64,000 bases of DNA from Azospirillum sp. SYSU D00513 (GCF_017356015.1 NZ_JAFIQV010000004.1:124001-188000); one strand, 5' to 3'. Positions 1 to 9,999 are shown, numbered from the stretch's first letter. Numbers and translations: made by a program. The notes: generated by a model not told the origin, from the sequence alone.

Positions 1-1
1 G

Positions 2-388
2 GAGCTGGGGACCGCGGTTCAGTACCGGGCGCCGGTCAAGATCTTCATCCTGAACAACAAGTACATGGGCATGGTCCGCCAGTGGCAGGAGCTGCTGCAC
101 GGCTCGCGCTACTCGGAAAGCTACTCGGAAGCCCTGCCGGACTTCGTGAAGCTGGCGGAGTCCTGGAACTGCGTCGGCCTGCGCGCCACGAAGGTGGAGG
201 AGGTCGACAAGGTGATCGAGCAGATGCTCGCCGTCACCGACCGGCCCTGCATCGTCGATATCGTCGTCGATCAGAAGGAAAACTGCTATCCGATGATCCC
301 CGGCGGCAAGGCCCACAACGAGATCCTGTTCGGCCCGGAGGACAGCCCGTCCGACGCCACGCCGGAAGACGGCATGGTTCTGGTCTGA
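2..388 (+). CDS. ilvB: Acetolactate synthase large subunit, C-terminal fragment
   Basis: This is the last 128 residues of the catalytic subunit of acetolactate synthase, the ThDP-dependent enzyme that opens valine, leucine and isoleucine synthesis. The frame is open from base 2, so the gene begins outside the window. The fragment has the C-terminal ThDP-binding segment: an ILNNKYMGMVRQWQE stretch (the usual N-N-x-x-x-G-M-V-R-Q-W-Q motif) followed by the family's VDQKENCYPMIPGG ending. The regulatory subunit gene ilvN begins 30 bp downstream on the same strand, the standard large/small subunit operon. The identification is firm. Only the choice between the names ilvB, ilvI and ilvG is arbitrary. 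Confidence 0.97.
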   Translation, partial: ELGTAVQYRAPVKIFILNNKYMGMVRQWQELLHGSRYSESYSEALPDFVKLAESWNCVGLRATKVEEVDKVIEQMLAVTDRPCIVDIVVDQKENCYPMIPGGKAHNEILFGPEDSPSDATPEDGMVLV

Positions 389-418
389 TCGCGCGCTGAA
401 GATCCGGGAAAGAAGATC

Positions 419-925
419 ATGGAACAGAACATCGAGAAGCACACGATCGCCGTGCTGGTCGACAACGAGCCGGGCGTGCTCGCCCGCGTCATCGGCCTCT
501 TCTCCGGCCGCGGCTACAACATCGAGAGCCTCACCGTGGCCGAGGTGGACAACGCCGCGCACCTGTCGCGCATCACGCTCGTCACGTCCGGCACCCGCAT
601 GATCGTGGAGCAGATCAAGGCCCAGCTCGACCGGCTCGTCCCGGTCCACAAGGTCCGCGACCTGACCGACGAGGGTCCCTGCGTGGAGCGCGAGCTGGCG
701 TTGATCAAGGTGGCCGGCACGGGCGACAAGCGGATCGAGGCGCTCCGCCTCGCCGACATCTTCCACGCCAAGGTGGTGGACGCGACGCTGACCTCCTTCG
801 TGTTCGAGCTGACCGGCACGACCAGCGATGTCAACGACTTCGTCGCGCTGATGACCCAGCTCGGCCTCGTCGAGGCCACCCGCACGGGCGTCGTCGCCAT
901 GGCCAAGGGCCAGACCGGCTTCTGA
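419..925 (+). CDS. ilvN: Acetolactate synthase small (regulatory) subunit
   Basis: A 168-residue regulatory subunit that activates the large subunit and confers feedback inhibition by valine. An ACT domain occupies about residues 9-82 (HTIAVLVDNEPGVLARV, then the GRGYNIESL strand). The family-specific C-terminal domain follows at about 90-165 (ERELALIKV and the Arg-rich helix after it). The length is normal for the proteobacterial ilvN/ilvH type. The ATG follows a GGGAAAGAAG Shine-Dalgarno region. It sits between ilvB and ilvC, so the three genes form one branched-chain amino acid block. A hairpin after the stop may separate it transcriptionally from ilvC. Confidence 0.97.
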   Translation: MEQNIEKHTIAVLVDNEPGVLARVIGLFSGRGYNIESLTVAEVDNAAHLSRITLVTSGTRMIVEQIKAQLDRLVPVHKVRDLTDEGPCVERELALIKVAGTGDKRIEALRLADIFHAKVVDATLTSFVFELTGTTSDVNDFVALMTQLGLVEATRTGVVAMAKGQTGF

Positions 926-2083
<1,158 letters not shown>

Positions 2084-2105
2084 TCGGAGCCTCCGCTTCG
2101 AACGC

Positions 2106-2137
2106 GAAAAAGCGCGCCCCCAGGGGCGCGCTTTTTT
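2106..2137. terminator. Strong bidirectional intrinsic terminator after ilvC
   Basis: A perfect stem, AGCGCGCCCC paired with GGGGCGCGCT around a CA loop, is flanked by an A-run on the left and six Ts on the right. It terminates ilvC and can also serve the convergent DUF3126 gene ending at 2195. Confidence 0.93.
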
Positions 2138-2194
2138 GCTGTCCGGTTCTCGCGGTCCGGCGCCGCTCCCCGGCGGGGAGCGGCCTTCGGCGCC

Positions 2195-2455
2195 TCAGCG
2201 CTTGGCGGGTGCGGCCGGCGGAAGGTCTTCCTCCAGGATGACCACATGCAGGGCGTAGGACACCTCGCCCTCGTCCACGTCCCGGTGGAGCGTGCCGACG
2301 AACTCACCGGACAGGGTGACCTCGCAGGACTGGCCTGCCCGCTCCGGCGGCTCGACGGTGATGTTGTCGTTGCCCAGGGTCTTGCGCAGATAGGCCTGCA
2401 CGCGGGCGATTTCGTTGTCGGTCATCTTGGCGACCGTCTGCTTGGCGGGCGGCAT
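2195..2455 (-). CDS. DUF3126 family protein
   Basis: A small cytosolic protein of 86 residues with no known biochemical role. From MPPAKQTVAKM onward it follows the DUF3126 pattern seen across alphaproteobacteria: a helix with an R-V-Q-x-Y-L-R-K-T-L core, a GEFVGTLHRDVDEGE strand region and a YALHVVILEEDL ending. The start at 2455 was chosen because residues encoded further upstream in the frame look like untranslated Pro/Arg-rich sequence. It is convergent with ilvC across the strong terminator and stands alone. Confidence 0.8.
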   Translation of the reverse strand: MPPAKQTVAKMTDNEIARVQAYLRKTLGNDNITVEPPERAGQSCEVTLSGEFVGTLHRDVDEGEVSYALHVVILEEDLPPAAPAKR

Positions 2456-2678
2456 GGCGCATCCCTTCTGTTCTTGAGCGGTGGTGTGGGGAAGCGGTTG
2501 GTATAGGCGGCTCCGGCAAAAAGGGAAAGCACGACCTCGCGCCCGGCCGTCCTTCCAGGACCCGGCGGCCGGCAACCCGCCGGAGGCAAATTCGAATGTG
2601 GTAAGGCCTGGAATGTCCGGCAAGCGGAAACTTGGGCTTAGCCGGGACCACGCGGTCGCGGCACCCCTTCCGGCCGGC

Positions 2679-2993
2679 TTACTTGGGCTTGTCGTCCTCC
2701 TCGTGGCGGCGGGGGCGCTTGCCCTTGTCATCGTGCGGCGTGGGCGGAAGGGCATGCTGGTCCGGCAGGTCACGGCGCTGGCCGGTGTCCGCGCCGACGG
2801 TTACCGTCGTGGACGGCCCGGCGCTGGTTTCCGGCGCCGGGGGCGGCAGGTCGGTGTAGTCGCCGGTGGACACGCCCATGCCAAGCCCGGAGCGCCCGGT
2901 GGTCAGGGGGCCATGCCCTTCGGCGCCCGGATTGGGATTGCCCGTGTTGCGCGTGACCTGCTCCTCGCCCTTGCGCTCGTCCTGATCGGCCAT
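2679..2993 (-). CDS. Hypothetical low-complexity hydrophilic protein
   Basis: The predicted product is 104 residues from the ATG at 2993 (MADQDERKGEEQ), rich in Asp, Gly, Pro and charged residues, ending in a run of Lys, Arg, Asp and Glu. No domain, signal peptide or membrane segment is visible and the chain is probably disordered. I do not recognise the family. Support is limited to a sensible ATG start and acidic/basic composition typical of small stress-related proteins of this group. It could be a spurious frame. Confidence 0.45.
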   Translation of the reverse strand: MADQDERKGEEQVTRNTGNPNPGAEGHGPLTTGRSGLGMGVSTGDYTDLPPPAPETSAGPSTTVTVGADTGQRRDLPDQHALPPTPHDDKGKRPRRHEEDDKPK

Positions 2994-3363
2994 TCGGTCC
3001 TCCAATGGGGTGTTCCGGTCGCGAGCCGTTCGACCCGCCTGTTTTCGGGCCAACATCCTGGCCCGCCGGGAGTTCCGGCGGAGGACGGCGGCGCTCCGCG
3101 CGCTCAGGCGGAATCCCGAATCCGGAAAGAGGAGCCAAAATCGCCGGGAGTAATCCTGGCTGGTTGATCTCCTAGCCCGCCAGCCCTTCGTCTATCTTCA
3201 AATAAGTATTACCAGTGTTGCGCTTTTGGCACAGCCTTGTCGGATCGCAACGGCCCGGCGTCACTTCCACTTTCGCCGCCTTGTCCCTTGTGAACCGGTC
3301 CAAATACTTGGTCGCGGTGAAACATGGATTACTCCGATCCATGCCGTACGAGCCGGTGAGACC
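2994..3363. other. Gene-free interval upstream of the caspase gene
   Basis: About 370 bp with no convincing coding frame. The AT-richer patch near 3190-3220 is the likeliest place for the promoter of the rightward caspase gene, but no clear -35/-10 pair can be assigned. A TGGCAC followed by TTGT near 3226 resembles a sigma-54 site but the spacing is one base short. Confidence 0.4.
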
Positions 3364-6057
3364 ATGCAACATCGCCTGATCCGTCTCCTGTTCTGCGCGA
3401 TCCTGGTCCTTCTGCCCGCCCTGCCGCGCGAGGCGCGCGCGGAAGCGGGCGAGCAGCGCATCGCGCTCGTCGTCGGCATCGGGACCTATGCCCACGCGCC
3501 GGAGCTTCCCAACCCGCGCAACGACGCCCGTGCCATGACCGGCGCGCTCCGCAAGCTCGGCTTCAAGGTCGAGGAGAAGTTCGACCTCGACAACCGGGGG
3601 CTCGCAGAGGCGCTGCGCAACTTCGGGGTCCAGGCGGCTGAGGCGGACGTGGCGCTGCTCTATTTCGCCGGGCACGGCATGCAGGTCGGCGGCACCAACT
3701 ACATCCTGCCGTCGGACGCGCGGCTGGAGCGCGAGCGCGACCTCGTCTACGAGGCGCTGCCGCTCAACCTGCCGCTCGGCGAGCTGGCGCAGGCGCGCAA
3801 GCTCGGCATCCTCATCCTCGACGCCTGCCGCAACAACCCCTTCGCCGACCGGCTCGTCCGCTCCGGCACCGAGCAGTCGGACGTCCATTCCGGCTTCACC
3901 CGGATCGAGGACACGCCCAGCGACACGCTGGTCGCCATGGCGACGCGGGCCGACGCGGTGGCGGAGGACGGCGCCAACGGCAACAGCCCCTACACCGCCT
4001 CGCTGCTGAGGCATTTCGAGGTGCCCGGCCTGGAGCTGAGCCTGTTCTTCCGCCGCGTGCGCGACGACGTGCTCCAGGCGACCTCCGGCCGCCAGGAGCC
4101 CTACATCTACGGCTCGCTCGGAGCGGCCCCCTTCTACTTCAACCCGCTGCCGGAGAACCGTCCGCCCCAGCTCGGCGACATCAAGCCGCTGGAGGTCTTC
4201 GACCGGGGCGGCACCGAATCCTTCGGCATCGCGCGCCCCACCGACCCCGACCGCGACCAGCTCTTCGCCCAGGTCACCGGCCTGCCGCGCGGGGGTGCGG
4301 TGCGGATCAGCGACCGCGTCGTGCTGATCGGCGACTACCTGACCGCCGACCAGCTCGCCGGCACGACCTTCAAGCCGGACGCGTCCCATCTCGGCGACGG
4401 CGGCAGCTTCGAGTTCGCGGTCATGGACGGGCGGGGCGGGGTGGCGCGCGCCGCCGTGCCCGTGCTGATCAAGCCGAGCAACCGGCCGCCGGTCGTCGCG
4501 GCGGAGCGGACGGTGCGCACGGTGGTGAATCCGCTGCATTTCGACGTGCCGACCGATCCCGACGGCGACACGCTGACCTTCACGGTCAACGCCGTCCCCG
4601 AGCGCGGCCGCATCCGCGACGGCGTCCGGTCCATCAAGCCGGGCGACCGGCTGACCGCCGAGCAGCTCTCGAGCCTCAGCTACGACGCCGAGCAGGCGCC
4701 GGCCGGGCGCGCGGGGCTGTTCAGCGTGCTGGCCGAGGACGGCCGCGGCGGCCGCGCCACCGCCAGCATCGTGCTGGAGGTGGAGGCCGCCGGCGCGCCC
4801 CCGCCCGCCGCCGACCTGGAGGAAGCGCTCTGGCGCCGCGTGCGCGACAGCGAGGACGCCGAGCAGGTCGAAGCCTTCATGAACCTGTTCGAGGCCGGCC
4901 CCTTCGCCGGGCTCGCCCGCGACCGCCTCAGGCAGCTCAAGGCTGCCTCGCCCCGCGTCGCCATGAACGCCGGTGCGACCGGCATGGCGTCCGACGGATC
5001 GGGCGCCGACGTCCCGCCCCAGCGGGCACCGGTGGAGCTGAAGGTGGAACCGACGGGGGAGGGGGTCTATGTGGCCGTCGCCCGCGCGCCCTTGCGCGCC
5101 GGGCCGGACAACCGGTCGGAGGCGGTCGGCCAGGTGGAGCGCGGCAGCCATGTGCGCGTGCTGGGCCGGGTCACCGACGCGGACTGGTACCGCGTGTCGG
5201 CGGCGGGACCGTCCGGCGAGGTGCAGGGCTTCCTGCCCGGCCCGGCGCTGCGGCCCGCCGGCCTCGGCGACCGGCAGCGGCTGGCCATGGCGGAGCCGGT
5301 CGAGATCTCGCGCCCGCGCTCGCACGGCGCCGGCAAGAGCTTCCAGGACTGCCCGGACTGCCCGACCATGGTGCGCATCGCCGCCGGCAGCTACAACATG
5401 GGCGCCGACCGGGGCGGCGACCCGACCGAGCGCCCAGTCCACCGGGTGAGCCTGCGCCGTCCCTTCGCCATCGGCGTCTACGAGGTGACGGTCGGCGAGT
5501 TCCGCGCCTGCGTGGAGAGCGGCGGCTGCCTGTCCATGCCGCGCATGACCAACGCCGCCGACAACACCCCCGTCTACAACGTGAGCTGGGACGACGCCGT
5601 CGCCTACGCGGCCTGGCTCACCCGCAAGACCGGCCACCGCTACCGGCTGCCGACCGAGGCCGAATGGGAATACGCCGCGCGCGGCGGCGGCAACGCCGCC
5701 TATGCCTGGGGCGACAGCCTGCGGCCGGACATGCAGCTCGCCAATTGCCGGGGCTGCGGGGGCGCGCCGGACCAGGTCGGGCCGGTCGCCGTCGGGCGGT
5801 ACGAGCCGAACGGCTTCGGGTTGCACGACATGTCCGGCGGGGTGGCGGAATGGGTCGCCGACTGCTGGAACCCCTCCTACAAGGGCGCTCCCGACGACGG
5901 TTCCGCCTGGAACCGGGGCGACTGCCGCAAGCGGGTGCTGCGCGGCGGCTCCTGGCGGGACGAGCCGGGCAAGATCACGGTGACGACCCGCATCGGCTAC
6001 GATGCCGGGGTGCGCTACCTCGCGGACGGCTTCCGGGTGGCCCGCGACCTCTACTGA
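3364..6057 (+). CDS. Exported caspase-family (C14) protein with SH3-like and SUMF1/FGE-like domains
   Basis: The product is 897 residues from the ATG at 3364. Order: signal peptide (about 1-26, ending AREARA), caspase-like p20 fold (about 30-260), two cadherin/Ig-like repeats with DPD(R/G)D motifs (about 285-490), an SH3-type segment (about 560-630) and a C-terminal SUMF1/FGE-sulfatase domain (about 665-895). The caspase dyad is intact: His104 in YFAGHGMQ and Cys155 in LDACRNNPF, so it is predicted to be a Cys peptidase specific for basic residues, as in bacterial metacaspases. The SUMF1 domain has RLPTEAEWEYAARGG, GLHDMSGGV and RVLRGGSW but no cysteine pair in its last strand, so formylglycine generation is unlikely. 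The next gene downstream is a degenerate paralogue of the caspase part. Substrate and role are unknown. Confidence 0.88.
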   Translation: MQHRLIRLLFCAILVLLPALPREARAEAGEQRIALVVGIGTYAHAPELPNPRNDARAMTGALRKLGFKVEEKFDLDNRGLAEALRNFGVQAAEADVALLYFAGHGMQVGGTNYILPSDARLERERDLVYEALPLNLPLGELAQARKLGILILDACRNNPFADRLVRSGTEQSDVHSGFTRIEDTPSDTLVAMATRADAVAEDGANGNSPYTASLLRHFEVPGLELSLFFRRVRDDVLQATSGRQEPYIYGSLGAAPFYFNPLPENRPPQLGDIKPLEVFDRGGTESFGIARPTDPDRDQLFAQVTGLPRGGAVRISDRVVLIGDYLTADQLAGTTFKPDASHLGDGGSFEFAVMDGRGGVARAAVPVLIKPSNRPPVVAAERTVRTVVNPLHFDVPTDPDGDTLTFTVNAVPERGRIRDGVRSIKPGDRLTAEQLSSLSYDAEQAPAGRAGLFSVLAEDGRGGRATASIVLEVEAAGAPPPAADLEEALWRRVRDSEDAEQVEAFMNLFEAGPFAGLARDRLRQLKAASPRVAMNAGATGMASDGSGADVPPQRAPVELKVEPTGEGVYVAVARAPLRAGPDNRSEAVGQVERGSHVRVLGRVTDADWYRVSAAGPSGEVQGFLPGPALRPAGLGDRQRLAMAEPVEISRPRSHGAGKSFQDCPDCPTMVRIAAGSYNMGADRGGDPTERPVHRVSLRRPFAIGVYEVTVGEFRACVESGGCLSMPRMTNAADNTPVYNVSWDDAVAYAAWLTRKTGHRYRLPTEAEWEYAARGGGNAAYAWGDSLRPDMQLANCRGCGGAPDQVGPVAVGRYEPNGFGLHDMSGGVAEWVADCWNPSYKGAPDDGSAWNRGDCRKRVLRGGSWRDEPGKITVTTRIGYDAGVRYLADGFRVARDLY

Positions 6058-6291
6058 AAGGCGGCCATTGTCCGCCCGTGCCGCCCTTGCCGCCCGGGTC
6101 ATAGGCCGCCCGGCGCGGGTTCGCCCGTACGGATGAGCCTGTACGGACCGTTTAGCTCGCCAGGATGAGGGCAAAAGCGGGGGCCGCCATGGAGCAAGGC
6201 GGGCCGTTCGTGCGTTCAAGACCGTACGCGGCGGACCACCGGCGCCTCGAGCGGCGTCTGGCTCTTCGAGGATGGCCCGGAGAGGAACCGC

Positions 6292-8559
6292 GTGTGGATC
6301 TGGAATGAGGGGTGGGCCGTGTTGTTGCGCTGCCGACGGGCCGTTCCGGCCCTGCTGCTGATCGTTGGGCTGTGGAGCGGCGCGATGCCGGGAACCGGCG
6401 CCGGGGCGCAGGCCGCCGAGCGGCGCGTCGCGCTGGTGCTCGGCAACGCGCAGTACCAGCAGGGCGGAACCGTTCCGACGGTGGCCGCCAACGCGAACGC
6501 CGTGGCCGATGCCCTGCGCCGCGCCGGCTTCGAGGTGACCGTCGCCCGCAACCTCGACCATCGCGGCACCGTGGCGGCCCTGAACCGCTTCCAGGAATCC
6601 TTGGACGGCGCCGAACTCGGCTTTCTCTATTATTCCGGTTTGGCGCTTAGCCTGTCGGGCAAGGGCTACCTGATTCCGGTCGACGCGAAGCTCGCCAAGG
6701 AAGGCGACATCGCCTTCGACACGCTGGACCTCGACCGCATCCTCCAGGACGTGAACGCCACCGGGCGCAAGAGCGTGGTGGTGCTCGATCCCGTCGCCGC
6801 CAACCCGCTGGCCGACAAGCTGGCCGCCTCGATGGGCCCGAGCAACCGGTCGGTCCGCCCGGTCCTGGACGAGCCGGTGACGCTCGACCGGATGTTCGTC
6901 GTCTACTCCCACCGCCCTGGGGTGGCGCCGAGGGCGGTGTCCGGGGACAAGCCCGGCCCCTTCGCCGGCGCGCTCGCGGAGCGCATGCTCCAACCGGGGG
7001 CCAACTTCCACGAGATCCTCGGCGAAACGGCCCGCATCGTCATGGAGCGGACCGGCGGTCAGCAGCATCCCTGGCTGCGCGACCGTCTGGAGGGCGAACT
7101 GGTTCTGGTGCCGGCCGACGCCGATCCGGCCGCCCTTGCCGCCGCCTCGCCGGAGGAAGGCACTGCCGCCCCGGCGCGGCCGGAGATCCAGCTTGACCCC
7201 ATGGACGAGCCCATGCGGGTGACGCGGGACACCAACCTGCGTTCCGGTCCGGACACCAGCTACTCCGTGCTGCGCGTCATGCGAGGCGGACATGAGGTCA
7301 CCGCCACCGGACGGGTGAGGGGTGCCGATTGGCTGCGCGTGGAGCACCGGGGAACGACCGGCTACGCCACCGCGGCCAACCTCGCCCCGCCGGCACCACC
7401 CGCCGCTCCTCCTTCCGCCGAGGAGGTTCCGGTCGCCCAGGCGCCGACGAGGCCCGAGGAGCCCGAGGCCCAGGCGCCCGCCGCGGAGGCGCGGCCGGCG
7501 ACCGCGCCGGGGGTTTACACGGTCCTGCGGGAGACGACGATGTTCGCGCTGCCGGTGCTGGGCGCGCGCGGCCTGCGCATGCTGGACCCCGGCATGATGG
7601 TGACGGTGGTGGAGTCCGTGCCGGAGGGCAACTGGCTGCGCATCCGCGACCGTTTCGGGACGGAGGGCTTCGTCACCGCCGCGGCCCTCTCCTCCTATTG
7701 GGACGAGGCGCCGTCACCGTCCGGCGCGCCGTCCTTCCCGGTGGCGCGCAACGACCTTCCGCCGGACGCGCTCCAGGGCGCGCTGTCCGGCTCCAGCAGC
7801 TCGGTCGAGGTCGCCGCGCTGCCGGACGGCAGCGACGCCATGCTACCGGCCACCGGGGCCGCCCCGCTGACCCTCGCGCCGCCGGTCCAGCAGGCGGTCG
7901 CCTCCGCCCGCGACGCCGCCGCCCGCGCGGCGTCCGGCCCGAGCAGCGCCGCCGGCATCGCCCGCCAGGCGCAGACCCGCGCCCGGCAGGCGCAGGCCGA
8001 GGCGCGCCGCGCCGCCGACGAGGCCCAGCGCGGCGGGTCGCAGAACAGCGTCCACCGTTTCCCGAACGGGGACGTCTATGCGGGAGGCTGGGCCGTCGTG
8101 GACGGGAACAGCAGCCGCGGCTATCTCGCGAAGAACGGAGTCGGCGTCTACCGCTTCGCCAACGGGCAGGTCTATGAGGGCGAGTGGCGCAACGACACCA
8201 TGACCGGCAACGGCGTGCTGGCCTTCGGCAACGGGGACCGCTACGAGGGCGGCTTCCAGGGCGGCCTGCCGCAGGGCAACGGCGTCTATCACTTCGCCAA
8301 CGGCGTGACCTACGCCGGCGAGATCAAGCGCGGCCGGGTTGAGGGTTACGGGGAGCTGACCTTCACCAACGGCGACCGCTACGCCGGGATGGTCGTGGAC
8401 CGGCTGCCCAGCGGCTACGGGGAGCTGATCCAGCGCGGCGGAAGCCGGCACGCCGGCCAGTTCCGCCGGGGCACCCAGGACGGCCCGGGTGCCCTGGTCA
8501 CCGCCGAGGGCGGCATGCAGGGCGGCCACTGGTACGGGGCGACGATGCTGCGCCCCTGA
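6292..8559 (+). CDS. Pseudo-caspase with two SH3-like domains and MORN repeats
   Basis: The product is 755 residues from a GTG with an AGAGGA ribosome-binding site 5 bp upstream. A signal peptide (about 1-43) leads to a caspase-fold domain (about 44-250) that aligns with the preceding gene. The catalytic His position is Leu117 (YYSGLALS against YFAGHGMQ) and the catalytic Cys position is Val168 (LDPVAANP against LDACRNNP), so it cannot be an active peptidase. SH3-like domains follow at about 303-362 and 403-465, then an Ala/Gln/Arg-rich linker (about 545-580). Five to six MORN repeats (about 585-730), with motifs such as YEGEWRND and YEGGFQGGLPQG, complete it. It is encoded 234 bp downstream of the active paralogue on the same strand. 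A scaffold or regulator role is inferred. Confidence 0.85.
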   Translation: MWIWNEGWAVLLRCRRAVPALLLIVGLWSGAMPGTGAGAQAAERRVALVLGNAQYQQGGTVPTVAANANAVADALRRAGFEVTVARNLDHRGTVAALNRFQESLDGAELGFLYYSGLALSLSGKGYLIPVDAKLAKEGDIAFDTLDLDRILQDVNATGRKSVVVLDPVAANPLADKLAASMGPSNRSVRPVLDEPVTLDRMFVVYSHRPGVAPRAVSGDKPGPFAGALAERMLQPGANFHEILGETARIVMERTGGQQHPWLRDRLEGELVLVPADADPAALAAASPEEGTAAPARPEIQLDPMDEPMRVTRDTNLRSGPDTSYSVLRVMRGGHEVTATGRVRGADWLRVEHRGTTGYATAANLAPPAPPAAPPSAEEVPVAQAPTRPEEPEAQAPAAEARPATAPGVYTVLRETTMFALPVLGARGLRMLDPGMMVTVVESVPEGNWLRIRDRFGTEGFVTAAALSSYWDEAPSPSGAPSFPVARNDLPPDALQGALSGSSSSVEVAALPDGSDAMLPATGAAPLTLAPPVQQAVASARDAAARAASGPSSAAGIARQAQTRARQAQAEARRAADEAQRGGSQNSVHRFPNGDVYAGGWAVVDGNSSRGYLAKNGVGVYRFANGQVYEGEWRNDTMTGNGVLAFGNGDRYEGGFQGGLPQGNGVYHFANGVTYAGEIKRGRVEGYGELTFTNGDRYAGMVVDRLPSGYGELIQRGGSRHAGQFRRGTQDGPGALVTAEGGMQGGHWYGATMLRP

Positions 8560-8766
8560 CGTCTAAAGAAGGGTCACCGCTCAGCGCGGGCTTGAGCGTT
8601 GCAGGAGGCGCATGGCGCCCCTCCGCCCGCCGGCCCGGTGCAATGCGCGGCGGCCATTCCATATCATCTCGTCGGGAAAGCCGGGCGCGCTTGGCAGCGG
8701 ATCCGCTGCCGGGCGGCTGTCCCCGCGCATTCCGCCGCTTTTCAGGCGACCTTCAGGGACGAGACG

Positions 8767-9894
8767 ATGACCGCATCCGATATCAAGTTGTTCCAGCCTT
8801 TCACCCTGGGCGGCGTCGAGCTGCCGAACCGGATCGTCGTGGGGCCGATGTGCCAGTACAGCGCCGTGAACGGCGTGCCGAACGACTGGCACATGGTTCA
8901 TCTCGGCCAGTTCGCGTTGGGCGGGGCCGGGCTGACCCTGGTCGAGGCGACCGGCGTGAACGCGGAAGGCCGCATCACCCCGCATGATACCGGCCTCTGG
9001 AACGACGAGCAGGAAAAGGCCTTCGCCCGCATCGTCGCGTTCCACAAGGAGAACGGCGTCGGCTCGATCGGCATCCAGCTCGCCCATGCCGGGCGCAAGG
9101 CCGCAACACGGGCACCCTGGGTCGGCGGCGGGCCGGCCTCGGTGGAGGAAGGCGCCTGGCCCACGGTGTCGGCCTCGGCCGTGCCCTTCGCCGACGGGTA
9201 CGGCACCCCGTCGGCACTCGACGCGGAGGGGCTCGCCCGCACGCGCGAAGACTTCGCCGAGGCCACCCGGCGCGCCGTCCGCGCCGGCTTCGCGGTGATC
9301 GAGATGCACGCCGCGCACGGCTACCTGATGCACCAGTTCCTCTCCCCGCTGTCGAACCGGCGCGAGGACCGATATGGCGGCAGCCTGGAAAACCGGATGC
9401 GCTATCCGCTGGAGGTGTTCGAGGCGATGCGCGCCGCCGCACCGGCCTCCGTTCCGGTCGGGGTGCGGCTGTCGGCCACGGACTTCGCCGAGGGCGGCTG
9501 GTCGGTGGAGGAGGCGATCGCCTTCTCCCGCGAGCTGGAGGCGCGGGGTGCGGCCTACATCCACGTGTCGGGCGGCGGCCTCGTCCCGCACGCGCGCATT
9601 CCCATAGCGCCCGGTTATCAGGTCGGCTTCGCGCGGCGCATCCGAGCCGCCGTCTCGATCCCCGTGATCACCGTCGGACTGCTGACCAACCCGGCGGACG
9701 CGGAGCGTGTGCTCCAGGAAGGGGCCGCCGACCTCGTGGCCCTGGCCCGCAAGTTCCTGGAGGACCCGCGCTGGCCTCAGCGCGCCGCCCGCGAACTGGG
9801 CGTCGAGGTGCCGCTGCCCAAACAGTACGGCTACGCCATCTCCCCGCGCTGGCAGGAGAGCGCCCAGGCCCAGTGGGGCGAAGCGGCGGAGTGA
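8767..9894 (+). CDS. NADH:flavin oxidoreductase, old yellow enzyme family (YqjM-like)
   Basis: An FMN-dependent TIM-barrel ene-reductase of 375 residues. The start at 8767 gives the typical LFQPFTLGGVELPNR opening. The VGPMCQYSA stretch holds the cysteine that tunes the flavin in the YqjM/NamA class. QLAHAGRKA contains the substrate-binding histidine region, HAAHGYLMHQFLSP the catalytic-loop segment, and DLVALARKFLEDP the C-terminal phosphate-binding strand. It is expected to reduce activated C=C bonds of enones or xenobiotics in the cytosol using NADPH. It faces the dienelactone hydrolase gene convergently across a terminator and a palindromic repeat. Confidence 0.92.
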   Translation: MTASDIKLFQPFTLGGVELPNRIVVGPMCQYSAVNGVPNDWHMVHLGQFALGGAGLTLVEATGVNAEGRITPHDTGLWNDEQEKAFARIVAFHKENGVGSIGIQLAHAGRKAATRAPWVGGGPASVEEGAWPTVSASAVPFADGYGTPSALDAEGLARTREDFAEATRRAVRAGFAVIEMHAAHGYLMHQFLSPLSNRREDRYGGSLENRMRYPLEVFEAMRAAAPASVPVGVRLSATDFAEGGWSVEEAIAFSRELEARGAAYIHVSGGGLVPHARIPIAPGYQVGFARRIRAAVSIPVITVGLLTNPADAERVLQEGAADLVALARKFLEDPRWPQRAARELGVEVPLPKQYGYAISPRWQESAQAQWGEAAE

Positions 9895-9905
9895 TGCTGG
9901 AGAGA

Positions 9906-9938
9906 GGGTGCCGGTCACCGGCACCCGGCTTGTCTTTT
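9906..9938 (+). terminator. Hairpin terminator after the OYE gene
   Basis: GGGTGCCGG pairs with CCGGCACCC around a TCA loop, followed after six bases by TGTCTTTTG. The stem is perfect. The T-rich tail is slightly displaced. Confidence 0.6.
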
Positions 9939-9960
9939 GTCCCTCCCACGCCGGGCGCGG

Positions 9961-9999
9961 AAGTCCTGACCACAGGTCAGGACTTCATGAAAGTCGTAT
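9961..9999 (+). repeat. Dispersed palindromic element, copy 1
   Basis: A perfect 11-bp inverted repeat (AAGTCCTGACC, ACA loop, GGTCAGGACTT) extends into a 3' flank that begins TCATGAAA. The same 39 bp, with one difference at 9993, occurs inverted at 45336-45374. This copy lies between two convergent genes and ends at the stop codon of the dienelactone hydrolase gene. Confidence 0.8.

Noticed and set aside
3226-3245. Sigma-54 promoter for the caspase gene
   Set aside because: TGGCAC and TTGT are one base too close together and the GC of the -12 element is missing.
3172-7347. A 1391-codon open frame on the minus strand
   Set aside because: It lies antisense to the two caspase-fold genes, has low-complexity Arg/Gly/Ala/Val content and no domain. 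Such frames are a by-product of high-GC codon use.
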